DNA of 64,000 nucleotides from Malus domestica. Its lineage: Eukaryota > Streptophyta > Magnoliopsida > Rosales > Rosaceae. The notes beneath the pieces are model-generated. The model was not told the origin of the DNA, did no database searches, and saw nothing but the letters and a program-made list of their open reading frames with translations. The DNA lies in NCBI RefSeq assembly GCF_042453785.1, contig NC_091674.1, positions 6,254,001 to 6,318,000 of the forward strand, in the 5' to 3' direction. Within the stretch, counting starts at the first letter, position 1; each line of letters begins with the position of its first letter. The translations under genes were made by a program, and so were the position numbers. This document shows positions 11,525 to 22,074 of the stretch, in pieces.

Positions 11525-11776
11525 TCAGACATACTTTGATGGCCAGGCAATTGTACTAGATATAGCATCTTGCAGGACACAAAATTCACTTGTAGGGCAA
11601 TGCAAAGATATATTCTCCACTCTTACCCAAACTTTCCATCAATCAGGACCAAGCACCATGTGATGAACTTTCGCCTCAAGATTTGTTGATTCTATTTCTC
11701 CAGTTGCAACAACTTGTCCATTTCCGAGCCAATTTAGTAACTTGCATGAAGACCCTCGTAAAATACCAACAGGTTG
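11525..11776 (-). pseudogene. TNP1/En-Spm-like domain remnant in the CACTA element
   Basis: Read on the minus strand from about 11776, the frame gives GQVVATGEIESTN, then HHMVLGPD, a stop, WKVWVRVENIS and finally STIAWPSK before a stop at 11525. The spacing of LGP, V.V and IAWP is that of the TNP1/En/Spm-like domain found in plant CACTA elements, from memory of that family. One in-frame stop interrupts it. It supports the CACTA assignment. Confidence 0.6.
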
Positions 11777-12808
11777 TAACTAGCATAAATAAATCAAATA
11801 AGAACATCAATTTCAAATGATTAAGTTATCAAACTATTTAACAATTATTATCAAGCGTGTGTTACTACCTGAGAAGTGGCTTTCGAACCTTCTTTTCTCT
11901 TAATGATGTCTCTTTCTATGTTTGGACTACTTCTCTGTGACAACCAAACATGGAAGACACAAAATTCGAACAACTTATATCAAAATCTCATAAGTTTCAT
12001 AAGCTAACTATTTAGGACTTGTTCTCGTATACTTGGGAACTAGCTTTGGAAGCTTCTCTAGAAGCATCATCAGCTTCTCGTGCACTTCTTCTATCACATT
12101 GTATCTAATAACAAAACAAAAACAGTCTAATTATCAATATATGCTATGTCTTAATATATTTGTACACATGAATGGCCTCACAAAACAAAAATAATTTAAT
12201 TATCTGATAACAAAACAGAAATTTGCTCCGCAGCCAATGGAGCCACAAAGAAGGAAATTGGCCGAGCAAAAGAATACATATTGAAACATCTGGGATTATA
12301 GAATGGTCGGTGGAGATGAGAACAATACATGCTGGGGACTTTATGGTGAAAAGTTTTTCGTGAAAAAAGTAGAGAAATTCATACAAAAAGACACATAGAA
12401 ACCATCTTCTTAGCAATCAATATTATATAAAAAAAAGTGAACAAGCATTTTCTTTACAACGTTTACACTAGTATAGTCGAATTTGCAGTTTCAATTGATC
12501 GAAGTATTACTACTGCATATCTTTTTTCCTTATATATAACTGGTTCGTGCTGTGTGTATATATATATACATATATATATGCGCGTGTATAAATAGAGTAA
12601 AGCAGAACCTAAACTTCATGGGCAAGTCATCAAAATCTGAACAAATAGTTTTCAATTCAACAACCACAAATTCAAAAAGCATTCCAGCTGATAGCTACAT
12701 ACCCCAATCGCAATCATGCATATACAAATCACAAATTCAAAACCCTAGCTCCCAAATTAACCAGCTAAAAATCTAAACAAAAATTGAATTAATTTAAATT
12801 AAAACCTG

Positions 12809-12984
12809 CTAAGAATAGGAGTGCCGACCCTCGCAAGCAGGGCTCTCGTCGAAGTTCTTAGAGGGGTACTTGGCGGAGACCATGCCGATCTCGAACACCA
12901 AGTTGTCGCCGCTTGACCGGTTTCCGATGATCGACCACCACTGGAAGAAGGCCCGGACGCTGATGTCGTTGATCTCGGCGATTT
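12809..12984 (-). pseudogene. Unidentified exon-like fragment inside the CACTA element
   Basis: The minus strand from about 12984 encodes ISVRAFFQWWSIIGNRSS, then NLVFEIGMVSAKYPSKNF and DESPACEGRHSYS before a stop at 12809. The segment is clearly more GC-rich than the rest of the element, and the peptide composition looks like a real protein. I do not recognise the family. A stop lies just upstream of this stretch, so it is an exon piece or pseudogene. CACTA elements often carry host gene fragments, which is the most likely explanation. Confidence 0.4.
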
Positions 12985-13502
12985 ATGAAGATTCGAAGAT
13001 GAGGGGGAAGGGTGGATGTATGACGAGTCGATGAGAAGAGGAGATGAAGGTTTGGTGGGTTGGTGCAGAGGAGTGGAGGGATATGGGAAGGTTGGGGAGA
13101 TAGAGGACGATAAAAAAGGATTGACAGTTTCTTTTTAGGGTTTTCGTCCAGTTTCACATGAGGGGAAAATAATTGGGATTTTAGATTTTAATATCTTCCA
13201 AAATATTAAAAAAACAAAAAAGCATCCACCACGGGCTAAGGGCGTGGTGAATTTTTAAAAGGTGGTGTGGTCGTTTGAAGTAACCACTACGAGCATATCG
13301 CGTGGTTGTTTTGATATTCCATTACGGGAATAAAAACCGTTGTAGATTATTCACTTTTAACAACGGGCTAGAAACTGACTGTGGTGTATTAATGTTATCT
13401 ACCACGAGCTACACTCGACTGTGGTAATTGAATAGTTTCTACCACGAGCTATTGATGCCCGTGATGGAATTGATGTGGTAAATATGCTGTTATGTACTAG
13501 TG

Positions 13503-13910
13503 GAAGGATCTGTATGGAAATATTGTCCTCAGTGGAGGCTCCACTATATTCCCTGGAATTGCTGATAGGATGGGCAAAGAGATTACAGCCTTGGCTCCAA
13601 GTAGCATGAAGTTTAAGGTCGTAGTACCACCAGAGAGAAAATACAGTGTCTGGATCGGAGGCTTCATTTTGGCATTCTTCAGCACCTTCCAACAGGTAAC
13701 ATGTCGCATGTGTGTGCGTCTTTTCAATTGAAAACAGCTAAAACACCTCTTCTTTTGTTCATTTTCTTGTTTGTCAAAATGCTGATGTGAAAATTCATTC
13801 GGGAGGTAAATTAACGTATTCATACTCAAACCTACTTCTATTTCAGAATGCTGATGTGGGCAGAGTACGATGAGTCTGGTCCCTCGACTGTTCACAGGAA
13901 ATGCTTCTAA
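13503..13910 (+). pseudogene. Actin 3' fragment A, main piece
   Basis: 13503-13695 encodes [23 protein letters not shown] and on to YSVWIGG and the STFQQ end of an actin exon, with substitutions. An intron of about 150 bp follows. 13855-13910 encodes AEYDESGPS..HRKCF and a stop, the actin C-terminus. The intron sits where plant actins carry their last intron (about codon 355), so the copy arose by DNA duplication and not by reverse transcription. The 5' part of the gene is absent. Confidence 0.9.
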
Positions 13911-14384
13911 TCACGCAAACAAAGCAAGCGGGGAACAAAGAATTTACACAACAGATTTTGTATTACAGAATGGCTTCTTCTATTTAAGCGGCTGAGGAAT
14001 TTCTTTTGTATTCATTTTCGAATTTCATTCATGTCGATTTCTCTGTGTTTGTTATGACGGGACATGAGCATGGAGGCGAGCAAATTATGATTAAGATTCA
14101 ATTTTTTCATTACTAGTGCTTTGTTGTAGAGAAGATATGTATTGTTACTTGGTTTGGTTGAAGTCAAAAATCCCCTTCACAACTCTTTTTGTTGTTCTAT
14201 ATGTCTCATCTTATAGCTTTTCTCATGATAAAAATAAAATAAATATATAAGTAATCTGAATAATATTTACATATATGTAAGTAGCACCACAGTGTATATT
14301 GAAAACCAACTAAAACTAATGAAAGGATAAATTCATATGCACAATTAATCCGAATAAAATAAAGACTACATTTAAACTACTTGG
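13911..14384. other. Actin 3'-flanking segment shared by the units
   Basis: This non-coding stretch ('catgtcgatttctctgtgtttg', 'atgagcatggaggcgagc') is repeated after the actin pieces at about 25425-25860, 28765-29050 and 41080-41365. It is the actin 3' UTR and downstream spacer of the duplicated unit. Confidence 0.7.
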
Positions 14385-14389
14385 GGGCT

Positions 14390-15836
14390 TGATGAGTATA
14401 TTTTACCCTAATTTTAGTATATTTTGGTTAATATTTTGGAAGAATGTTGATACTTTGAATTGTATTTTCAATATAGGACTTTCGACTTCCTCTGGAGCAA
14501 AACAGGACCAAATGGACGAATTTTGGAGTAATTCCAGTTGGAGGACGTTCGTGATTCACTTAGCTTGATCGTATCAAAATTTGGGATTCTTCCACCAAGC
14601 GGTTATTTTTTTGCAATGAAATAAAGAAGCAGTGCGCAGTGCTAGAAAATGACGTTTTTGGGCTTAAATTGCGTTTTTGGAGCCCAAGATGACCTCGGAT
14701 GGGTTCGTGGCCTTCTGGAAAAGTGTTCAGAATATTCCAAACATTAAATCCAGCTTTATTGGGCCAGTTTTGGAGCAGCTTATGGGTCCAAAACGTGGCT
14801 GTTCAGATTTTGGGCGAATTTTACCATTTAATTTAGGGTTATGTTTCCTATTTTTATGGGGATTATTAATTTTAGTTTCCTAGGTTTTGTGTGGAGGCTT
14901 AGCAAATATATTGCTTGGCCGTCTACCATATTTCATATACGCTTTATTTTATGCAATTTTGGAGACAGAGAGAATTGCTAGGGTTTTGGAGATTTTCTAC
15001 TTTAAGGTGTTTTCAATCCTTTTCTTAATTATATTTTCTATGATTTCAATTATGAATATGCGGAACTAATTTATTTTGCTAGGGCGAAGCCTTGAGCCTT
15101 AGCATGAATATGTGATTCTTATTTAATTGCTTATGATTGATTGCATGCTTACTTTGAATTGTTAATCACCAGGATTAAAACTATCTAATTGTCTTAATAC
15201 CTGATCACCATTAGGATCTTTAGAAAAGTAATTTGATGCAATTTTGGTCGATCGGAAGGTTCCCTGAAATTGACGCTGGCTTCTTGTGATTAATAATTGT
15301 AATTTCGCTTAGGATGAATATCGGATTGCATGGTTTTTCAAAGGATTTTCATAAAGCATAATGAGTCTTTCATGTTCAAATTTGATCCGAACGTCCGGAC
15401 GGGTTGCATGTTAGATATACATTCTATGTTGGAGGTTCCAAATAGAATATGAATTAGGAAAATCTAACCTTCAAAATGGCATGTGTAGATCATAAGTAAT
15501 TGGTAAAAATTCATAGGATTGCTAGGTGATGGTGGAACCCTAGTGCTTTCTTAATTTGATTCTCCCAAAACTGTTTTATTTTCTCTCTAGCTATAATATT
15601 GTAGATTGTTTATTTTAATTTATTAATTTCGTTTTTATTTTAATTAGGCTATAAAATCAATCACACCTAAACTTTTACTTTACAATAATTAAATGTAATC
15701 TGATTAGTTTCGAATTATTTAATAATCCCTGTGGAGACGACCTTGCGAGATCCGTTTATACTACAATAACCTTGTGATTCTTGCAAGTAAAATAGGAGAT
15801 TTAAACCCGTTCACATGAGTAATAAAATCCCTATCA
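14390..15836. mobile_element. Solo LTR of a Ty3/gypsy (Tat/Athila-type) element
   Basis: A 1447-bp stretch begins TGATGAGTATATTTTACC and ends ...CCCTATCA. It is flanked by GGGCT at 14385-14389 and 15837-15841, a 5-bp duplication. The paralogous site in unit B (about 25882-25890) is uninterrupted. The end segment 'ccctgtggagacgaccttg' followed by 'acttgcaag'-like sequence is characteristic of Tat/Athila-lineage LTRs. No internal region is present, so this is a solo LTR. It removed the normal last codons of phytocyanin copy A. Confidence 0.85.
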
Positions 15837-15841
15837 GGGCT

Positions 15842-16444
15842 CTTTTCAGCTTGGAATACGGATTCATTTAAACGGCGGTGGATGCAGTGCGAAACCCAAG
15901 CCACTAACATAAGAAGCGCGGTAGCAGCCGCACCGGCCATCACAAGATTCAGAACCGGGAGCGGTCGTGTGACTTTTGAGATTGGTGACATTGCCTTCGA
16001 AGGAGAACTTGATGGTGATGATGGAGAAGGGGAGGGGCTTGGACTCACGACTGAATCTTCTATTTCGGGGGCATTGATCTTGATTTTAATCTTTTGGCCG
16101 GCTTTGCAGTGACCAGGTTCACCACAAATAACATAGTAGGTGCCGGGTATATCAAAAGTTAAGGCGGTAAATGTACCGTAATGAGATAGGGGAAGTGATG
16201 GAATACAATAGTCATAATCTGCTTGAGTGACTATCATAACAAAATCATATTCATGTTTGTAATTAAATATGAACTCGTCACCCACATAGAATTTTTTCGA
16301 TAAAGCCCACTCATTGTAATCAACCGCGCCACTGTCAATCTACCCTTCCAAATCGCCGCCAACCGAATAAACGGTAGCGGAACAAGCACCAAAGAAAATC
16401 ATCATGATGATGAAACTCACGGCAACAGTGTTTCTTAGAGCCAT
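15842..16444 (-). pseudogene. Phytocyanin copy A, inactivated
   Basis: The frame is homologous to the open copies at 25872-26492 and 45081-45707, starting with ATG at 16444 (MALRNTVAV). A TAG at 16340-16342 replaces the Trp codon of LEGWTDSG, only about 34 codons from the start. The last codons are cut off by the solo LTR, so the frame reads on into LTR sequence to a stop at 15761. The promoter segment with the TATA box seen in copies B and D is also missing (the interval near 16536-16541 is shortened). This copy cannot make the normal protein. Confidence 0.9.
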
Positions 16445-16559
16445 GACTAAAACAGTAAACAATAAACAAGCAAGTAGGAAAGCAGAAAGCACAGACAATG
16501 AACGAATGAAATTTAGATGAAAGGCAGTAATGCCCAAGCTTAATTAGTGTCCCAAACGG

Positions 16560-17702
16560 AAAATGTTTTCCTAAATCCTGTTGGAAAACGGTTTATAAAA
16601 TCAGACAAGTAGTAGGAATTCTATTTAGGAATAATATTGCCCAAGCTTAATTATTAATCGAATTCCAATTTTCTGGCGGTTTGTCGGCTGCTTTTGCTTC
16701 CAACTTCTACTTGTTTCCATGTATGATGAAACTTTTTATTTTTATTATAATTTATAAGTGACAGTGGAGAAGCGAGAAACGAACTCGAGCCTTCGGGTTG
16801 CTTGATGCAAATTTAGTGCATAAAAAGATTCCAATTTCTCATTAGCATTTAGAATCTTTGATGCTGTCTTTTTTATGGCATGGCTAAAGACAAGACTTAT
16901 TGACTTTGTGCTTGATTGTCGAGAAAAGCACCGCTGCCTCGGTTTCACTGGCCCCCTCTTTGTGACAAGAGAGATACGAGGAGGGGTAGTGACACCGGAT
17001 AGAGAAGCATTTATCCCACTAGTGAGGCCTCGAGTCACCAACTTTGAGCCGCCAACAGAACCATGGTGGGGATAGTTGTTATTACAATTAATTCTGAGGA
17101 AATCTGAAAGTGATAGGTTTACCGAATAATGGTAGACAACAAAGCATACGATGTAGATGTCTTGACTTGCAACACAAGTAATCATTCTTTCTGATAAAGC
17201 AAACAAGAACACAACAAATTGAAAGATTTCAAAGTAATGGTCTGCTTTATAAAACAAGATACCTCTTGAATTCTGCATTTCAGATTTACACCATTGGTTT
17301 TCCAGCAACTTGTTCATAAAGCTAAAACTCATCAAACAGGAGAAATAAGCGTTGCAGTACTTTGCTGTCGCCACATTCATAAAACGCTTACAGTAACTGA
17401 AAAGGCGTAACAAGAACGGATTTATTAAATCGAAATACATTGCACAGCTTTAGGGTGTATATACACTCCAACTTATGAACCTCGAAAAAAATCTGAAGCT
17501 TGTCCATAGCCTTGCCTAGGGTGCTTTGCCTAGGGTGCATAGTTTTATGGAAGGAAATCAGTTTATATAAAAGAAAAACCGGAAGAAAACAACCCAATGT
17601 TAGAAAAATGTTGAAGGAGAATAAAACTTGCTGAACCTGGTTTCTTAAAACCAGACCCAGCCAATCGAGTTACGGGGTGTTATACTGACTTCACATTTCA
17701 TA
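16560..17702. repeat. Spacer between phytocyanin A and PP2C, repeated in the units
   Basis: This spacer matches 26600-28080 and 45840-48060 after removal of their insertions. Minus-strand ORFs here (for example 16745-17440) are not conserved in frame between the three copies, so I treat the segment as non-coding. It should contain the phytocyanin promoter side and the PP2C 3' UTR. Confidence 0.6.
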
Positions 17703-18285
17703 TCAATCCTTGAACATGTTAAAACTTGACGGTCCAACAGTGTCAATGAACCCTCTTACGGAAAGCTCAGGCGCGGGTTGGTTCTTCCCCAGTAAATCGT
17801 GATCTATAAAAATGACAACAATCGTAATGTCATCATGAAAGAACCGCCTAACTCCCCTCCAACCTTCTTAAGGTCATCATATCTCATCTCCCTTTTCCTA
17901 GCTGCCTCACTCAAAGCTGTTTTGAGATGCCTTTTTGCAATTCCCTGACATTTGTGAAAACAACATAAGAAAGAACTATTGGTATTTAGATACTGATGGG
18001 AAAAAAAAAATGATGAAAGAGGCATTAAAAGAAAAAAAAACAACATACTTCTCAAGGATTATTATTCAAAATCTCCACAGCTTCCTGATTTGTCATGTGC
18101 TCCCATAGCCCATCGGATGCAAATATTACAAATTTATCATTGGGTTATAGAACCCTAGCACATACAGATGGTTCTGCCGTTAGGACGGGCCGGCCAAGGG
18201 GCTCAGGAAGGTGGAATCTAAGAAACGCAGGATCAAGAGAAAATTCTGGCCTTTTTAAGTATGCATCACCGATAGATCTAGACAC
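17703..18285 (-). pseudogene. PP2C 3' fragment A (last two exons)
   Basis: 17703-17944 and 18049-18285 correspond to exons 4 and 3 of the complete PP2C gene at 48074-50937. Exon 4 has a frameshift: after DDLKKVGG the peptide loses the [11 protein letters not shown] metal-binding end. Exon 3 has a frameshift near its 5' side and a TGA near its 3' end. Exons 1 and 2 are absent: sequence homologous to PP2C intron 2 continues to about 18705 and then changes abruptly into actin sequence, the junction between units A and B. Confidence 0.9.
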
Positions 18286-18755
18286 CTGATAGCAAGCACG
18301 TAAAGAGAAATTTAAGTAATTACTAATAACTTGTCAATGATGTTATCTAACTGGCAAATACAATTTGTAGTTCAGTGCCTAACACAGGAATTTGAATGCC
18401 TGAATGTGCGTACCAGTTAATTTTAAGCAACCGCTACTGTGGGGGAGTGAAAAATGTTAAACATGCATGTAATGAAGAAATACAACACAAAAACCTAGTC
18501 CTGCAGCATCTACAAGATACATGACTGATGCAACTACAAACACTGATTCTACTCAGACCAAAAAGTAACGGGAGAAATGTATGCAGTCGTGCTTGCTAAC
18601 AGACACGCGTCTTGACAGGGCATGTGCATATACCACAGCAATCCTTAAGCATCCCAGACATTTATGTTAAGGCGATTACAGAGTTCATAAGTCAGAAATC
18701 ATGAAGAGATTACAGCCTTGGAAATCATGATATTAGGAACGATCTGTATGGAAAT
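18286..18755. other. PP2C intron remnant and unit A/B junction
   Basis: 18290-18705 matches 48662-49070 (PP2C intron 2). At 18706-18755 the sequence becomes 'gaagagattacagccttgg', an out-of-place actin piece, and then 'gatattaggaacgatctgtatggaaat', the actin DIRKDLYGN region. There copia-2 is inserted. The short out-of-place actin tract looks like a templated insertion made during joining. Confidence 0.75.
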
Positions 18756-18986
18756 TGTTAATATGTATGAAGCTATATCAGAGAGAAATATCAAGAACTA
18801 GAGAGAAAGAGAAAGTAAGAAGATAGAGAGAGAGAGAGAGAGATGAATGTACTGTTGTATTGATTTCTTACAGAGGAAGACATTACACTTAGGTTTATAT
18901 AAAAGCCACAATACATGTAACTGACTAACTAAGTATACAATATATTGACAAGTGTCAACATCTCATAACACTAATATATCCTAACA
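18756..18986 (-). repeat. copia-2 3' LTR
   Basis: This 231-bp LTR runs TGTTAATATG...CCTAACA. It differs from the 265-bp 5' LTR mainly by a shorter (GA)n run at about 18828-18841. The pol stop codon (TAG, 18981-18983) lies inside the LTR edge. Confidence 0.95.
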
Positions 18987-20600
18987 TCCCCCCTCAATCT
19001 CATGTGGGGATGCCCCAAGCATGAGATTGTTACAATGAGACCGAAACAAAGGAGAACTAAGCCCTTTAGTTAAAATATCTGCAAACTGCTCCCTGGAAGA
19101 GACAAACTGAACCATGAGTCGTTGTTTGGCAACCCGTTCTCGCACAAAATGAACATCAATCTCAATGTGCTTTGTGCGCTGATGTTGAACAAGATTAAAA
19201 GACAAAGCGATGGCAGACAAGTTGTCACAGAATAGCACTGGAGTTGCCGGAAGTTTGATGTGCAGAAAATCAAGAAGTTGTTGGATCCAATCAAGTTTTG
19301 CAAAAGTTGAAGACGTAGCCCGATATTCAGCCTCAGTAGAGGATCGTAACACTGTATTCTGCTTCTTGGAGGACTAGGAAATGGGATTGCCACCCAAAAA
19401 CACAACTAAGCCAGTTGTAGAGCGTCGATCATTAGGATCGCCAGCCCAATCAGCATCACTAAAAGCTTTTAAATGCAAATCACGAGCAGAATAGGATATA
19501 CCAAAGGACATTGTACCCTTTAAATATCGCAAGATCCTCTTGACTGCAGTGTAGTGGGAGACCATAGGTGCTTGCATAAACTGACACACTTGATGCACAG
19601 AAAAAGCAATATCTGGCCTGGTAAAAGTGAGATACTGCAACGCACCAACTATACTTCGATAGGCTGCAGGATTGTTAAAAGGAGAACCATCATCCTTGAG
19701 TAATCGATTGTAAGGCAAGCATGGTGTATCATAAGGCTTGCAATTAACCATTTCAGCCATCTGCAACAAATCTTGGATGTACTTGGTCTGAGACAAGAAA
19801 AGACCTGTTCCAATTCGAGTGATGTGGATGCCAAGAAAATAGTGCAACTCTCCCAGATCTTTAATATCAAATTCAACTGTAAGAGAGGCAATCACTTGTT
19901 GAATGACTGAAGAAGCACTACTCATGATGATTATATCATCAACATAGAGCAACAGTATCACAATCTCAGTGCCAACATACTTAACAAACAGAGAAGAATC
20001 ATCATAAGTAGATGCAAACCCAAGAGAAGGAAGAAAAATGGTGAACCTCTCATTCCATGCTCGTGGGGCCTGTTTCAACCGATATAAAGATTTATGCAAT
20101 TTACATACTAACTCAGGATGATTTGGATCTTCAAACCCCGGAGGTTGAGCCATATAAACCTCTTCTTGCAACAATCCATGTAGGAATGCATTTTTAACAT
20201 CAAGCTGCCTTAAGGTCCATTGAAAATGTGAAGCCAAAGCTAGAATTAACCGGACAGTGGTAGGTTTGATGACAGGACTAAAAGTTTCCCCATAATCCAA
20301 ACTAGGTTCTTGACGAAAACCCTTAGCTACCAACTTAGCTTTATGCCTGGAAATAGAACCATCAGAATTCTTCTTAAGCTTGAAAATCCATTTGCATCCC
20401 ACTAAGTTTTTTCTGAACAGGTAAAGAGACCAAAGTCCAAGTTCCCTGATTATGGAGTGTTTCAATCTCTTCTTGCATGACTTTATACCAAACAAGGACC
20501 TTAAGAGCAGATTTGTGAGTTGCAGGCTCACACAGGGATAAGTCAACATAACTGGAAGCACTGAGATTACTGAGAAATGCTTTCTTCTTGAAAATACCAT
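18981..20600 (-). pseudogene. copia-2 reverse transcriptase and RNase H
   Basis: 19374-20600 encodes a well preserved [54 protein letters not shown] (the catalytic DD) and GELHYFLGI. It runs into RNase H ([17 protein letters not shown]). A TAG replaces the Trp codon in NPISWSSKK at about 19371-19373, after which the same frame continues with RSSTEAEYRA, LFCDNLSAI and HIEIDVHFVRE to a stop at 18981. A frameshift at about 20390-20400 separates RT from integrase. Only two lesions in this part suggest recent inactivation. Confidence 0.9.
18987..19003 (-). promoter_or_regulatory. copia-2 polypurine tract
   Basis: Read on the minus strand, 'gagattgaggggggatg' directly precedes the 3' LTR. This is the expected RNase H-resistant primer for second-strand synthesis. 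Confidence 0.8.
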
Positions 20601-22065
20601 TCTTATTCCGAGTTTGCATTGGATGCATATTTAAAGGAGGAATAGGTAACACTGGATGCAGTTGAGCAGGACTGAACTCAGGATCCACAGGGAGTGAGGA
20701 AGAAGAGCTTGCTGATACAGTAATGGACTGAGGAGAGGATGCAGATATGAAGTGCAAATGAGATGGTTCTGGGGATATATGTGTGGAAATTATGGGCTGA
20801 GGTATGAGAGATGGTGTTGAACGCACTGCTAAAGGTATGGAAGGATGAACCATAGTATTGGTAAGATTAGGGACTGGTGTAACTGAAGATGCATGTAATG
20901 ATGCACATGATATGGAACACTTGTTAGACTGAGAGATCAGGTGTTGGTAAGGAAATGTAGATTCAACAAACACAACATGCCGAGATACATATATTCTACC
21001 CTTTAAGACATCATAACAAATGAATCCCTTATATTTAGAGGCATATCCCAGAAAAACACACTCAGTAGTTTTAGGTTGTAATTTGGAAGTGTTATAGGGC
21101 TTGAGTAAAGGGAAACATGAACACCCGAAGACTCTAAGATGGGTAATGATAGGAGAGGTACCATATAGCAACTCAAATGGAGACTTATGCTTTAAAACTG
21201 GGGTAGGCATTCTATTAATCAGATAGGCAGCAGCCTGACAAGCAAAAGACCAAAACTGAAAGGGAAGCTTGGCATATTGCAGCAGTGTAACAGTTGTTTC
21301 AATAAGGTGTCTATGTTTTCTTTCAGCTAGGCCGTTTTGCTCAGGAGTATATGGGCAAGAGATTTGATGTAACATCCCTTTAAGTTTGAGAAAAGATTGG
21401 AGTTTATGAATTATGTACTCCCCCCCCCCCCCCACCATCTGTTTGCAAAGTCTTAATGGTCACAGAAAACTGAGCTTGAACATATGCATAAAATGAGACA
21501 AAGGTATCAAAAAGTCTGATTTATTTATAAGTGGGAACACCCAACAGAATCTAGTACATTCACCAATGATAGTTACATAGAATTTGAAACCATCAAGGGA
21601 AGTAGGACCCTAAATGTCACTGTGTACAACTTCAAAATGGATTTAGGATTGATGAGTACTAGATTGAAAAGGAAATTTAGTAAATTTCCCTTCTAGGCAA
21701 CTATGACATACAATTGGTGCATCATCCTTAGAACACCTAATATTAGCTTTACTGAGCATGGTAGAAACAACCTTATTGGTAGAATGACCGAGCCTACTAT
21801 GCCAAAGAGATGAACAAATAAGTTGTCCCAGATATGCATAAACCTTGATATTGCTTGGTGAACAAGAAGAGGAATGTTTGGCAAGAGATGGGATGGGATA
21901 AAGTCTATTACTGCAGAACCCTTTGTAGAGAATCCTCCCTATGGCCTTGTCCTGAATCCAAAAACAGAAGGCATCAAAAATCAACCAGCAGTTGTTATCA
22001 AGACAAATTCTATGTACGGATAATAAGTTCTGAGACAACTTGGGCACATATAGAATAGAATTCAA
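20374..22065 (-). pseudogene. copia-2 integrase
   Basis: 21643-22065 gives the GAG-pre-integrase zinc region (LWHSRLGH and CHSCLEGKF, the H-C pairs). The catalytic core continues through 21440-21640 (the stretch equal to NKSDFFDTF.. and TIKTLQTDGGG). 20374-21438 gives EYIIHKLQSFL, SCPYTPEQNGLAERKHRHLIE (with the catalytic Glu), and a Ser/Pro-rich tail. A run of 14 C at 21420-21433 shifts the frame inside the GGGEY part of the core. A stop at about 21640 is a second lesion. Confidence 0.9.
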
Positions 22066-22074
22066 TTTGATAGG

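Larger units (their letters stand above)
10968..13502. mobile_element. CACTA (En/Spm-type) transposon, 2.5 kb
   Basis: The element begins CACTAGAAG and ends ...TACTAGTG, so both ends read CACTAG inwards. GAA lies on both sides (10965-10967 and 13503-13505), the 3-bp duplication of CACTA elements. Removing it restores the actin reading frame ('attaggaa' then 'ggatctgtatgg'). Both ends carry many short subterminal repeats of the form 'accacgg..' and 'gcccgttgt', as expected for transposase binding. No complete transposase (TNPD) is present, so the element is non-autonomous or decayed. Confidence 0.9.

Noticed and set aside
16745-17440. 231-codon minus-strand ORF in the spacer
   Set aside because: The homologous spacers at 26.9-27.4 kb and 47.4-47.8 kb have frameshifts and stops in this frame, so the reading is not conserved.
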